Source: Endozoicomonas sp. SCSIO W0465
Lineage (GTDB): Bacteria > Pseudomonadota > Gammaproteobacteria > Pseudomonadales > Endozoicomonadaceae
Length of the DNA: 64,000 nucleotides
Direction of reading: 5' to 3'
Assembly (NCBI RefSeq): GCF_023716865.1
Contig: NZ_CP092417.1
Coordinates: forward strand, 1,404,001-1,468,000
Every line of letters begins with the position of its first letter. Position 1 is the stretch's first letter. Below the pieces are notes generated by a model, which did not search any database, was not told the DNA's origin, and saw only the letters and a list, made by a program, of their open reading frames with translations. A program made the translations under genes and the position numbers. This document shows, in pieces, positions 54,006 to 63,021 of the stretch.

Positions 54006-54764
54006 ATGCGCAGACTCGATCTTATTCTTGTGGAGCAGGGTAAAGTTTCTTCTCGAAGTCGAGCCCAGCGATTAATCAGTGAGGGCAAGGTGAAAGTCCG
54101 GCACTCCAGTGACTGGGAAATTCCCATTAAGGCTGGTCAGAAATACCCTGATTGGGTTGAGGTTGCTATCGGCGAGGATGCGTCTGATCAATTTGCCTCC
54201 CGGGGCGGAATGAAACTTGCCGGAGCATTGGAGATTTCAGGTATTTCCCTGACCGGCATGACAGTGATTGATGTTGGTCAGTCTACCGGTGGGTTTACGG
54301 ATTGTGCATTAAAAGCCGGGGCGGCCAGGGTCGTGGGCATTGAAGTCGGTCATGGCCAGCTGGTCGAGACGCTGCGTAATGATCCGAGGGTGGTCTGCCT
54401 TGAAGGGATGAATGCCCGGACACTGCCTGCTGCGCTGCTTGACTATACGGATCGGCAGCAGGGTTTTGATCTTGCGGTTATGGATGTGTCGTTTATATCC
54501 CAAACCAAAATTTTACCGGCACTGGTGCCTTTACTAAAACAGGGCGGGCAACTGCTCAGTCTGGTTAAGCCACAATTTGAGGTGGGGCCTGATGGCTTGG
54601 GCAAAGGTGGTATTGTCCGGGATGAGAGGCTCTATTCGAAAGTTGAGCAAGCCATCACCGCTTGCTGTGTGGCACTTGGTCTGGAGGTTTGTGGTTACTT
54701 TGACAGCCCGATTACAGGAGGTGATGGGAATCGTGAGTTTTTTATCTGGGCTCAACGCAATTGA
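54006..54764 (+). CDS. tlyA: TlyA-family rRNA 2'-O-methyltransferase
   Basis: Named hemolysin in some databases, but the family methylates ribose in 16S/23S rRNA. The N-terminal S4 RNA-binding domain is MRRLDLILVEQGKVSSRSRAQRLISEGKV-like (residues 1-60). The FtsJ-type SAM domain has IDVGQSTGGFTDCALKAGA and GIEVGHGQL, plus LAVMDVSFIS and VKPQFEVG. Starts at 53994 (TTG) and 53997 (ATG) are also in frame; the ATG at 54006 matches the family. 252 aa. A TATAAT at 53965-53970 lies just upstream but lacks a clear -35. Confidence 0.92.
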   Translation: MRRLDLILVEQGKVSSRSRAQRLISEGKVKVRHSSDWEIPIKAGQKYPDWVEVAIGEDASDQFASRGGMKLAGALEISGISLTGMTVIDVGQSTGGFTDCALKAGAARVVGIEVGHGQLVETLRNDPRVVCLEGMNARTLPAALLDYTDRQQGFDLAVMDVSFISQTKILPALVPLLKQGGQLLSLVKPQFEVGPDGLGKGGIVRDERLYSKVEQAITACCVALGLEVCGYFDSPITGGDGNREFFIWAQRN

Positions 54765-54806
54765 TGACGGGGTGTTGAGTTGCAGTGCTCAGGTTTGTTT
54801 TACCAA

Positions 54807-55187
54807 CTATGGACCCAACTTCCATACTTTGATGGGAAGTGTGTAGTGTTCTATGACGGTGAGCAATTGTTGCCAATGGGTCTGATCTTCTGTTGCCTTG
54901 AGGACCAGGACAATCCCCGCTTTCTTTCCGGTCAGCATGCTGTAGTTCAATGACTGACCGATTGCCTCTTGCCACTTCCGTGCAAACTCAATTTCAATCG
55001 CGTATTGGTCGGTAAGGCAGTCAATGCGTCGGCCATCTGGCAGTCGATGCTCTATTTTGCCATCCATCCCCTCGCACCAGACTTGCTGATACCAGGACTC
55101 GGCAGGTTGCGCTCTGATGACGGTTGGTGATGTCGCCATGATCAACGCGAAAATAGGCGTGGTGATTTTGTTGAGAGTAGTGATCAT
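54807..55187 (-). CDS. Exported protein with PD-(D/E)xK nuclease-like motif
   Basis: Residues 1-27 (MITTLNKITTPIFALIMATS then PTVIRAQ) form a likely cleavable signal peptide, giving a mature protein of about 100 residues. The core reads RIDCLTDQYAIEIEFARKW, an arrangement of D, then E-x-E near a K, that fits the PD-(D/E)xK nuclease fold, followed by EAIGQSLNYSMLTGKKAGIVLVL, where a helix and strand would be. Small exported proteins of this kind are found in several gammaproteobacteria, function unknown. Two cysteines could pair in the periplasm. The ATG at 55187 is preferred over a frame extension to 55232. Confidence 0.7.
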   Translation of the reverse strand: MITTLNKITTPIFALIMATSPTVIRAQPAESWYQQVWCEGMDGKIEHRLPDGRRIDCLTDQYAIEIEFARKWQEAIGQSLNYSMLTGKKAGIVLVLKATEDQTHWQQLLTVIEHYTLPIKVWKLGP

Positions 55188-55335
55188 GAGGCTTGCTGAC
55201 GTCTGTTCAGACGATTTATATCGGCAGGACACAAAAAAAGGAGATGTTTTACCTCTGGTTGGATTTATGGGAACTTTTCATTAATTTCAGGTGTCAGACT
55301 GGTTGTCCGTTATTAGCAAAACCAAGGTTTCATGT

Positions 55336-55722
55336 ATGAATGTCGGCGAAGCAGCAACACAACTTGGATTGTTTGGCATGAAAGCTGTGATCAAACTCAA
55401 TGCTGGTGTGCTTTCCGCCTCCCCTCAGGAAAAATGGCTAGGATATACCGTTGCGGCCATTGTCGGCGGCCTGGGTACCTTCCTGAGCGTGATACAGTGC
55501 GCCCGGGAACGCATCCCATCCTATAAGACAATGGCCACACTGGTAACCAATCTTGCCACTGTGCTTTACAGTATCGATGCGGTCTACTTCAAACCCCATT
55601 ATGATTTAATCCGGTCTTGTGCTGAAGAACTCCAAGACTCCGGTACTATAAGTAACCCGGATTGCCCGCCCCCTCATGAACTGTTTGGTCGGTCCAAAGA
55701 TCAGTTTGTGATGCTGCCATAG
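55336..55722 (+). CDS. Small orphan protein with two hydrophobic segments, 128 aa
   Basis: Not recognised. Residues about 36-52 (YTVAAIVGGLGTFLSVI) are a likely membrane helix; residues 65-80 (MATLVTNLATVLYSI) may be another. The C-terminal third contains two cysteines and a proline run. The frame opens at a GTG at 55291; the ATG at 55336 is chosen without a strong ribosome site. It is divergent from the exported nuclease-like gene and convergent with glpX. Confidence 0.55.
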   Translation: MNVGEAATQLGLFGMKAVIKLNAGVLSASPQEKWLGYTVAAIVGGLGTFLSVIQCARERIPSYKTMATLVTNLATVLYSIDAVYFKPHYDLIRSCAEELQDSGTISNPDCPPPHELFGRSKDQFVMLP

Positions 55723-55833
55723 ATAGCCGCTCAGGAAAGTGCTGTTTAACACCCTCTTAAGGCTTGTTCGTTGAAGCTATCTCCATTAGAGAGCATTTCT
55801 ATCTCACGCTCTTTTCATTTCCTTATTTGTGGG

Positions 55834-56844
55834 TTAAAGAATGATGTTCTTGATATCATCATCCTTTCGATCCAGGTAGTGACTGGATTGTATGCGGCGG
55901 ATGGTACGGGATTTGCCGCGAATAACCAGGGTTTCTGTCGTGGCAATATTGCCTTTGCGCATAATGCCCTGGAGCAGGTCACCCTTGGTGATGCCGGTAG
56001 CAGAGAAGACCACATTGTCGGAGCTGGCCATATCATTCAGACGCAGCACTTTGCCCGGCTCAACACCCATTTCCCGACAGCGTTCAGCTTCCAGTCGGCC
56101 TGCGGCAATATTTTCCGGTGTTTCGCCCTTGGCCTTGTCACGGGTTACCAGACGGCCATGCATATCACCGCCCAGCGCCCGGATAACGGCAGCTGAAACC
56201 ACACCCTCCGGTGCTCCGCCTACGCAGTACATCAGGTCAACCTCACTGTCTGGCATGCAGGTGAGAATGGAGGCGGCAACATCACCGTCGGGAATGGCAA
56301 ATACACGAACACCCATATTTTGCATCATGGCAATGGCGGCATCATGACGTGGTTTGGCGAGGGTAATGACGACGAGACTCTCGATTGGCTTGTGAAGGGC
56401 GCGGGAAACATTCTGGATATTTTCACGCAATCCCAGATTCAGGTCGATGACACCCCTGGCACCGGGTCCACAGACCAGCTTCTCCATATACATGTCCGGT
56501 GCTTTCAGAAAGGAGCCTTTTTCACCGGCAGCCAGAACGGCAATGGCGTTATTCTGGCCCATGGCGGTCATGCGGGTGCCTTCAATCGGGTCAACAGCGA
56601 TATCAATGCTTTCCCCATTGCCGGTGCCGACTTTTTCACCAATATAGAGCATGGGGGCTTCATCAATTTCACCCTCACCGATCACAATCTCACCATGCAT
56701 ATCGACTTTGTTCAGCATGGTACGCATTGCTTCGACGGCAGCGCCATCAGCGGCATTTTTATCGCCTCGTCCAAGCCATTTGTAACCTGCCAGGGCGGCG
56801 ACTTCGGTGACCCGTGAAAATTCGATTGCCAGTTCGCGTTTCAT
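55834..56844 (-). CDS. glpX: Fructose-1,6-bisphosphatase class II
   Basis: Gluconeogenic enzyme removing the 1-phosphate of fructose-1,6-bisphosphate. Metal- and substrate-binding motifs are KNAADGAAVEAMR, EIVIGEGEIDEAPML and AVDPIEGTRMTAMGQNNAI; VGGAPEGVVSAAVIRALGG is also typical. 336 aa, matching E. coli GlpX. It stands alone, with no glp genes around. Confidence 0.96.
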   Translation of the reverse strand: MKRELAIEFSRVTEVAALAGYKWLGRGDKNAADGAAVEAMRTMLNKVDMHGEIVIGEGEIDEAPMLYIGEKVGTGNGESIDIAVDPIEGTRMTAMGQNNAIAVLAAGEKGSFLKAPDMYMEKLVCGPGARGVIDLNLGLRENIQNVSRALHKPIESLVVITLAKPRHDAAIAMMQNMGVRVFAIPDGDVAASILTCMPDSEVDLMYCVGGAPEGVVSAAVIRALGGDMHGRLVTRDKAKGETPENIAAGRLEAERCREMGVEPGKVLRLNDMASSDNVVFSATGITKGDLLQGIMRKGNIATTETLVIRGKSRTIRRIQSSHYLDRKDDDIKNIIL

Positions 56845-57203
56845 TGGATGGTAAACTTTGAGGTAAATGAGGCGGAGACTTTAGCACAGATTGTTGGTGG
56901 AACTGCATACGGAACTCATGGTTAATTTGCGAGTAAATACATTATTAATACGACCGTATGGTGAGTAATTGCCAATACCGCAATAATGAAACCAAGCTCT
57001 CTGGCCTGATTATTATTTTTTATTTTCTGAGTTGCCTCAAATTATCAATTCAATACAACAGATTCAGGCAGTGGCATTGCAGCGACCAAGACTTGTACCA
57101 TCGATAAATCCTCTCTTGCCAATGAGTGCTGGTATTGTTTTTTTGAGGTTACCGGACTGACTTACGGGTTGAATCGGCCATGACCTTGCTGCATGGCATG
57201 TGG
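56845..57203. other. Gap between glpX and repeat-protein gene
   Basis: About 360 A/T-rich bases. It includes the glpX promoter region and separated 7-bp inverted arms CATACGG/CCGTATG (about 56908 and 56952). On the minus strand, 57064-57110 could encode GKRGFIDGTSLGRCNATA, vaguely like the catalytic start of an IS transposase; no ends or further coding sequence support this. Confidence 0.4.
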
Positions 57204-57638
57204 TCAGAGAGTACGGGGTTTCGGTAATCCCAAGTCGCCGTGATAGGGCCCGGAGGGTTGCATTTCGTCCGGATTTACCCATTGTCTCATAAAATCCGGC
57301 GCATCATTGCTACTGTGACCCGGAGCATCAGGGTCACGGGACGTTCCGATCATACGCCCGGATTCTGGTGTAAAGACTGCACCGGGGAAATAGGCTCCCG
57401 GACGGGGGGTGTTAATCGCATCGATCATCCGATGTTGCGAAGTAGGCAGAGCTGGGGCGGTTGGTAAATACGTGCCCGGATAATGCGGTGGATTGTTAGC
57501 ATGTCGAGGTGAGCCGTATGGAGATGGCCTGTATTGATGTCCATGATAAGCGCGTTGTTGTGGCGCAATGGTGATGGCTCTGGCGTAAAAGTTTCGGCGA
57601 GGGGGGAGTCCGCGCCTGGCAGACATGTTTTGGTGAGG

Positions 57639-59136
57639 CTGACTCTTGATCACATCTCTCCAGCGCTGAACTGCCGGGCTATCTGCCAGGTTTTTACCCG
57701 ATCCTGCAATTTCGCCCAGCCTTCCCATACCACTAACCAGCCGGGCTGCCCTGTATGCTTTGAATCACCCCAACCACCAAGCCGAGCAATCGTTTGAAGC
57801 AGCCAAGTGACTGTTGGCGGCTTATCGGGCAACGCTTTTTTTTCATAGGTTAGCCAGAGAACCTGCCATTCATCATCACTGACCACCTCATTCGCGAGTG
57901 TTTTTTCACTCCAAAGCTTTCTGTCTTTGTGCTGCCTGTCATTCGGTAACATTAATGCTTCACGGATTTGCATTAGTCTGACAGCGACAAACATTAATAT
58001 GACCGCAAGTCGTTCAATGTTATCCGGAGATTGCAGACGAAGCCTTTCTACTCCTGCTCCCGATTTCCAAGCCTTATGGAACTCTTCTATTCGCCATCGG
58101 AGCTCGTAAAATCGAATGATAGAGCGACAGTCTTCGAATGTTTCAATATCTTCAGTTGTCAATAGTACCCAGTGCAAACGGTCTTCGGAGTCATTGCCAA
58201 TCTCTTCAGCCGACACAATATTCATAGTTACCGGTTCCGGCCTGCCGCCTGGCCTTTGCGGCGCCTGTATTGTCATCTTCTTTCTTTTGACCTGCAGCGT
58301 TGCCTTTCGCTTCTTTCTACCTCCTTTTTGAGGAACCACTATCGTATATTTCCCCAACACTTCAGTCTGAGCTAAGGAATCAAATAATAAGAGTTCGCCA
58401 TCCACCAGGATTCTGTTTTGTGTAGCTCTTACAACAAACCGCTGTCGGTTATCCAGTTTGTAGTGCATATATTCGTATATATCCGCCTCCCGGTCGCAAA
58501 CACTGATGATGTCAGGCATTTTACCCCCCATCCTTTGTTCTGTGTTTTCAGAGGCTCTTTGCCACTTAAAGCTTTCCTTTCCCTCGTAAGGTAGCTGACG
58601 ACGTTGGTTCTTTTTCCCCCGCTGAACGTCCTCTCTAACCCATCGTTCTTGATCAATAAGCCCAATGCTTCGCTCTGTATCCGCATCAACCAAGAAGACA
58701 GAGTGGACGTGGAATCCTCTGGTTTTAGAGCCTTCAGGACCTCCAAGATCACCAAGCTCGGATCTGACAGCATGTTTATAACCCAGGGTTGTTGTATCTT
58801 CGAGAGCCAGAAGTAGGCGAGACTGTCTCGCTATTTTGGCAGTTGCCTGAAAGCCTGCCTCAGCTATTGCTTCAGGCTTTACGGCCTCATTCTCAATCAG
58901 CCGGTAAGCTCCAGTTACCAGTGCGGTATAACCTTCGCATGAAGATGACAAAGAATTACCGGTATGAGCTGAAAGCTCGGCAGCAACTTTGACAAGTCGT
59001 TTTGTACGTCGAGTATCGCCCAAATCAGCACATCCAAAAGTTAGTTCTGACCATGGTTTAGGAGAAAGTGGAAGCATGACCTGTTTTATCAGTGAGAAAT
59101 GATAGAACAAGGTAGCTATTTGTGATCAAGAGACAG
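57639..59136 (-). mobile_element. IS50/Tn5-like insertion sequence, 1,498 bp
   Basis: Ends are CTGACTCTTGATCACA at 57639 and, reversed from 59136, CTGTCTCTTGATCACA, closely resembling the IS50 outer end CTGACTCTTATACACA. A 12-bp direct repeat GTTTTGGTGAGG flanks it (57627-57638 and 59137-59148); part of this could reflect the repeat units of the host gene rather than duplication, since IS50 usually makes 9 bp. Confidence 0.92.
57650..59077 (-). CDS. IS4-family (IS50 group) transposase, 475 aa
   Basis: Similar in plan to Tn5 transposase: an N-terminal DNA-binding region (WSELTFGCADLGDTRRTKRLVKVA), first aspartate in LLLALEDTTTLGY, second in ISVCDREADIYEYM, and glutamate in YELRWRIEEFHKAWKSG, matching the Y-2-R-3-E-6-K signature. 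Tn5 numbering would place these as D97, D188 and E326. The ATG at 59077 is preferred to a TTG at 59110. Appears intact. Confidence 0.93.
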   Translation of the reverse strand: MLPLSPKPWSELTFGCADLGDTRRTKRLVKVAAELSAHTGNSLSSSCEGYTALVTGAYRLIENEAVKPEAIAEAGFQATAKIARQSRLLLALEDTTTLGYKHAVRSELGDLGGPEGSKTRGFHVHSVFLVDADTERSIGLIDQERWVREDVQRGKKNQRRQLPYEGKESFKWQRASENTEQRMGGKMPDIISVCDREADIYEYMHYKLDNRQRFVVRATQNRILVDGELLLFDSLAQTEVLGKYTIVVPQKGGRKKRKATLQVKRKKMTIQAPQRPGGRPEPVTMNIVSAEEIGNDSEDRLHWVLLTTEDIETFEDCRSIIRFYELRWRIEEFHKAWKSGAGVERLRLQSPDNIERLAVILMFVAVRLMQIREALMLPNDRQHKDRKLWSEKTLANEVVSDDEWQVLWLTYEKKALPDKPPTVTWLLQTIARLGGWGDSKHTGQPGWLVVWEGWAKLQDRVKTWQIARQFSAGEM

Positions 59137-59148
59137 GTTTTGGTGAGG

Positions 59149-59330
59149 GGGGAGTTCGAGCTCGGCAGACATGTTTTTGCGAGGGGGGAGTCCGCGCATG
59201 GCAGAAATGTTTCGGCGAGGGGTGAGTCCACGCCTGGCAGAAATGTTTCGGGGATTGGCGGGTTCAGCTCCGTCGGAAATGTTTTTGCGAGTAGCGGGTC
59301 CGGCCCTGTCGGCAATAACCCTGTGAGCCG
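59149..59330. repeat. 36-bp tandem repeats in the split gene
   Basis: About five diverged 36-bp units, each beginning GTTT(T/C)(T/G)G and ending GGCAGA(A/C)AT, lie here, with one more at 57591-57626 across the IS. They keep frame and encode the 12-residue repeat. There are no spacers between them, so this is not a CRISPR array. Confidence 0.85.
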
Positions 59331-59711
59331 TAGCTCTGGCTGAGCCGGGAGAATGCAGTGTATCCTCAACACCCGAAGGGTGAGGCGGGGTGCAGTTCGG
59401 GTATCGCGGTGCTGAGCTGTTTATAGGGTTGCTCATAATGATAAACCTCTTGTTACTGTCAAATTCCCAAGACCGGTATCGTCGGTCATGGGAATTTGTA
59501 ATCTGATATGTTGGTCACCCGGTGCAATGACAATCCCCCGCAGTTCAGGTCAGTTTATGCCTGATCAGGGATTGTTCACGGCAACAATGCAATTCCTCAT
59601 TGCGATTCTGCATCAGGTTCTCCCCAGCGCCTTGTTTGACTAACCGCAGTTTTTTTAGTTCCCTTTTCCTGTCAGCCGATGGGCTTATCCCCTCGATTCA
59701 AAGCCTTATAC

Positions 59712-59740
59712 TTGACGATAGTCTTGCCAATCCGTAAAAT
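59712..59740 (+). promoter_or_regulatory. Promoter of the str operon (rpsL-rpsG-fusA)
   Basis: A -35 TTGACG (59712-59717) and a -10 TAAAAT (59735-59740) are exactly 17 bases apart. The rpsL start is 165 bases downstream. Confidence 0.8.
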
Positions 59741-59790
59741 CTGTGCGCTTTATTTTGCCCTTGGTCCAGCTATTGGCCGGGTGCTGCATA

Positions 59791-59811
59791 AGCCGGTTTC
59801 TGCCGGCTTTT
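59791..59811 (+). terminator. Attenuator-like hairpin in the rpsL leader
   Basis: AGCCGG-TTTCTG-CCGGCT followed by TTT. It lies between the promoter and rpsL, so it could lower or regulate read-through into the operon. It is short, and no alternative structure was identified. Confidence 0.5.
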
Positions 59812-59904
59812 GCTGTTTAAAGCAGGAGTCTGGACTGCTATTTCCTCTGATGGTCCAGCTCAACACTTAGAAACGGTTCTCGAATAGAGATTGGAGTTTG
59901 CTGA

Positions 59905-60279
59905 ATGGCAACCATTAACCAGCTGGTGCGCAAGCCCCGGAAGCGTAAGGTTAGAAAGACGGACGTGCCTGCGCTGCAGGCCTGTCCTCAGCGTCGCGGG
60001 GTTTGTACCCGTGTTTATACCACTACTCCCAAGAAGCCTAACTCGGCGCTGCGTAAAGTATGTCGTGTGCGTCTGACCAACGGCTTTGAAGTGACTTCCT
60101 ACATCGGTGGTGAAGGTCACAACCTGCAGGAGCACAGTGTTGTTCTGATCCGTGGCGGTCGTGTAAAGGACTTGCCAGGTGTTCGTTACCACACCGTTCG
60201 CGGTAGCCTGGATACCCAGGGTGTTAACGACCGTAAGAAAGGCCGTTCCAAGTACGGTACCAAGAGGCCTAAGGGCTAG
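59905..60279 (+). CDS. rpsL: Ribosomal protein S12
   Basis: Decoding-centre protein. MATINQLVRKPRKRKVRKTD, TTTPKKPNSALRKVCRVRLT and IGGEGHNLQEHSVVLIRGG are family signatures. The lysines mutated in streptomycin resistance (KKPNS and GRVKDLPG) are wild type. 124 aa. GGAG precedes the ATG. Confidence 0.99.
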   Translation: MATINQLVRKPRKRKVRKTDVPALQACPQRRGVCTRVYTTTPKKPNSALRKVCRVRLTNGFEVTSYIGGEGHNLQEHSVVLIRGGRVKDLPGVRYHTVRGSLDTQGVNDRKKGRSKYGTKRPKG

Positions 60280-60429
60280 AAACCGGTTGCCAGAGACCAG
60301 TGTCAAGCCGGGTAAGAATTTATTTAATAATCAGGTTGATGAGAGTAAGGCCAGGTCACTGCTTTTTCCTGTAGAGAAAGTTACTGGTTGATCCTGGATT
60401 ACCTGAAGACCGACGTAGAGGGCTTATCA

Positions 60430-60900
60430 ATGCCAAGAAGACGCGTAGTCGCTAAGCGCGACGTGCTGCCAGATCCTAAGTTTGGCAACAAAACACTCAC
60501 AAAATTCATCAACCACGTGATGGTCAGCGGTAAGAAATCCGTCGCTGAAAAGATCGTCTATGGTGCGCTGGACGTTGTTCTGGAGCGTACCAATAAGGAG
60601 CCACTGGAGCTGTTCGAAAAAGCTCTGGAAACCATCGCTCCTATGGTAGAGGTTAAGTCTCGCCGTGTTGGTGGTGCCACTTACCAGGTACCCGTTGAAG
60701 TTCGTCCTGCCCGTCGTACTGCCCTGGCCATGCGTTGGCTGGTAGACGCTGCGCGCAAGCGTGGTGAAAAGTCCATGAAGCTGCGCCTGGCCGGTGAGCT
60801 GCTGGACGCTGCCGAAAGCAAGGGTGCTGCCGTTAAGAAGCGTGAAGACGTGCACCGTATGGCCGAAGCCAACAAGGCATTCTCCCACTACCGTTTCTAA
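60430..60900 (+). CDS. rpsG: Ribosomal protein S7
   Basis: Primary 16S rRNA-binding protein of the 30S head, and the repressor of this operon in E. coli. MPRRRVVAKRDVLPDPKFGN, FINHVMVSGKKSVAEKIVYG and RVGGATYQVPVEVRPARR are typical. 156 aa. The ATG at 60430 is chosen over an earlier in-frame TTG. It lies 18 bases upstream of fusA. Confidence 0.99.
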   Translation: MPRRRVVAKRDVLPDPKFGNKTLTKFINHVMVSGKKSVAEKIVYGALDVVLERTNKEPLELFEKALETIAPMVEVKSRRVGGATYQVPVEVRPARRTALAMRWLVDAARKRGEKSMKLRLAGELLDAAESKGAAVKKREDVHRMAEANKAFSHYRF

Positions 60901-60918
60901 GTATCAGAGGATTGAGTC

Positions 60919-63021
60919 GTGGCCCGTAAAACCCCGATCAACCGCTATCGCAACATTGGTATCTGTGCCCATGTTGACGCGGGTAAGACAACGACCACAG
61001 AGCGTGTTCTGTTTTACACCGGTCTGAGCCATAAAATCGGTGAAGTTCATGATGGTGCTGCCACCATGGACTGGATGGAGCAGGAGCAGGAGCGTGGTAT
61101 CACCATTACTTCTGCGGCGACTACCTGTTTCTGGCGTGGTATGGATGCTCAGTTTGACGAGCACCGTATCAACATCATCGATACCCCAGGACACGTTGAC
61201 TTTACCATTGAGGTAGAGCGTTCCCTGCGGGTACTCGATGGCGCTGTCGTCGTACTGTGTGGTTCTTCCGGTGTTCAGCCCCAGACGGAAACCGTATGGC
61301 GTCAGGCTGACAAGTACGAAGTTCCGCGCATGGTCTTCGTCAACAAGATGGACCGTACCGGTGCTGATTTCGAAATGGTGATCAGCCAGCTGCGTGACCG
61401 CCTGAATGCCAACGCTGTGCCTATGCAGATGACCATTGGCTCCGAAGACGAGTTCAAGGGTGTGGTTGACCTCGTGAAGATGAAATCCATCATCTGGAAC
61501 GAAGAAGACCAGGGTATGAGCTTCACTTACGAAGACATCCCTGCTGACATGGCAGACCTGTGCGCAGAAATGCGTGAATACATGGTCGAAGCTGCCGCTG
61601 AAGCCACGGAAGAACTGATGGAAAAATACCTCGAAGAGGGTGATCTGTCAGAAGAAGAGATCAAGGCCGGTATCCGTGCCCGTACTCTGGCCAATGAAAT
61701 CATCCCTGTGTTCGGCGGCTCTGCCTTCAAGAACAAGGGTGTGCAGGCGGTTCTGGACGCCGTTATCGAGCTGATGCCTTCGCCAAAAGAAGTGAAGGCG
61801 ATTGAAGGTGTTCTGGACGACGCAGAAGGTACTGTTGCCACTCGTGAAGCAGACGACAGCGCTCCTTTCTCTGCCCTGGCGTTCAAGATTGCCACCGACC
61901 CGTTCGTTGGTACTCTGACCTTTATCCGTAACTACTCCGGTGTTCTGAGCTCCGGTGATTCGGTTTATAACCCGGTCAAGAGCAAGAAAGAGCGTGTTGG
62001 CCGAATGGTACAGATGCACGCCAACAACCGTGAAGAGCTGAAAGAGTGTGTTGCTGGTGACATCGTAGCGCTGATCGGCATGAAAGACGTCACCACCGGT
62101 GACACTCTGTGTGCCATGGACAGCGTTATCACTCTGGAGCGCATGGAGTTCCCAGAGCCGGTAATCTCGGTTGCGGTTGAGCCAAAGACCAAGGCTGACC
62201 AGGAAAAAATGGGTATCGCCCTGGGCAAACTGGCTCAGGAAGATCCCTCTTTCCGCGTACACACTGACGAAGAGAGTGGCCAGACCATTATCTCCGGTAT
62301 GGGTGAGCTGCACCTGGATATCATCGTTGACCGTATGCGTCGCGAATTCAAGGTAGAAGCGAACATTGGTAAGCCACAGGTTGCCTACCGTGAGAAGCTG
62401 AAAGGCTCTGTTGACGCAAACCACAAGTTTGCCAAGCAGTCTGGTGGTCGTGGTCAGTACGGTCACGTTGTTGTTGAGTTCTCTCCTGCTGCTGATGGCG
62501 AAGAAGGTCTGGAATTCATCAATGAAATCGTGGGTGGTGCGATTCCGAAGGAATACATCCCGGCTATCCAGAAAGGTATCGAAGAACAGATGAAGAACGG
62601 CGTTATCGCCGGCTACCCACTGCTGGGTCTGAAGGCTCGTCTGTACGATGGTTCCTTCCACGATGTTGACTCTAACGAAATGGCGTTTAAAATCGCTGCT
62701 TCGCAGGCTCTGAAGAAATACGCGCCACAGGCCAAGCCTGTCCTGATGGAGCCTATGATGAAGGTCGAGGTGGTCACACCGGAAGACTACATGGGTGACG
62801 TTATGGGCGACCTGAACCGTCGTCGCGGTATTGTTCAGGGCATGGAAGATACACCTTCTGGCAAGGTGATTAATGCTCAGGTGCCGCTGGGTGAAATGTT
62901 CGGCTACGCTACCGATCTGCGTTCAGCAACTCAGGGGCGTGCTACATACTCCATGGAATTCCATGAGTATGCCGAAGCGCCCGCCAGCATTGCTGAAGCG
63001 GTCATCAAAAACCAGGGTTGA
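60919..63021 (+). CDS. fusA: Elongation factor G
   Basis: GTPase that drives ribosomal translocation. G1 loop AHVDAGKTTTTERVLFYTG, G2 region GAATMDWMEQEQERGITITS, G3 DTPGHVDFT and G4 NKMDRTGAD are all intact. The start is GTG at 60919, giving ARKTPINRYRNIGICAHVD. 700 aa, close to E. coli (704). A second, organelle-type EF-G copy is not seen here. Confidence 0.99.
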   Translation: MARKTPINRYRNIGICAHVDAGKTTTTERVLFYTGLSHKIGEVHDGAATMDWMEQEQERGITITSAATTCFWRGMDAQFDEHRINIIDTPGHVDFTIEVERSLRVLDGAVVVLCGSSGVQPQTETVWRQADKYEVPRMVFVNKMDRTGADFEMVISQLRDRLNANAVPMQMTIGSEDEFKGVVDLVKMKSIIWNEEDQGMSFTYEDIPADMADLCAEMREYMVEAAAEATEELMEKYLEEGDLSEEEIKAGIRARTLANEIIPVFGGSAFKNKGVQAVLDAVIELMPSPKEVKAIEGVLDDAEGTVATREADDSAPFSALAFKIATDPFVGTLTFIRNYSGVLSSGDSVYNPVKSKKERVGRMVQMHANNREELKECVAGDIVALIGMKDVTTGDTLCAMDSVITLERMEFPEPVISVAVEPKTKADQEKMGIALGKLAQEDPSFRVHTDEESGQTIISGMGELHLDIIVDRMRREFKVEANIGKPQVAYREKLKGSVDANHKFAKQSGGRGQYGHVVVEFSPAADGEEGLEFINEIVGGAIPKEYIPAIQKGIEEQMKNGVIAGYPLLGLKARLYDGSFHDVDSNEMAFKIAASQALKKYAPQAKPVLMEPMMKVEVVTPEDYMGDVMGDLNRRRGIVQGMEDTPSGKVINAQVPLGEMFGYATDLRSATQGRATYSMEFHEYAEAPASIAEAVIKNQG

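Larger units (their letters stand above)
57204..59436 (-). pseudogene. 12-residue-repeat protein gene split by an IS50-like element
   Basis: Starting at the ATG at 59436 (with AAGAGG upstream), the protein has a 40-residue polar head, then about six 12-residue units of the form (I/M)SA.RGLPPRRN, encoded by 36-bp repeats. The frame is broken by the IS after PPHQN and resumes as MSARRGLPPRRN beyond it. Removing the IS and one 12-bp duplication restores a continuous 240-codon frame, ending in a Pro/Gly/His-rich C terminus with tyrosines. No known domain, signal or membrane helix. It was probably an expressed gene until recently. Function unknown; a disordered, basic repeat protein. Confidence 0.75.
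59437..59904 (+). other. str operon leader and upstream gap
   Basis: About 470 bases without a gene. It contains the promoter at 59712-59740 and a hairpin at 59791-59811. The upstream part (59437-59700) shows nothing assignable. Confidence 0.55.

Noticed and set aside
54006..54764. Hemolysin toxin
   Set aside because: TlyA proteins carry S4 and FtsJ-type domains and act as rRNA methyltransferases; the toxin name is historical.
57064..57282. Transposase remnant next to the repeat gene
   Set aside because: A short GFIDGTSL-like segment hints at an IS protein, but there are no terminal repeats or further matching sequence.
59149..59330. Possible CRISPR array from regular 36-bp repeats
   Set aside because: Repeats are contiguous, diverged, in frame and without spacers, and no cas gene is present. 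They encode a 12-residue protein repeat.
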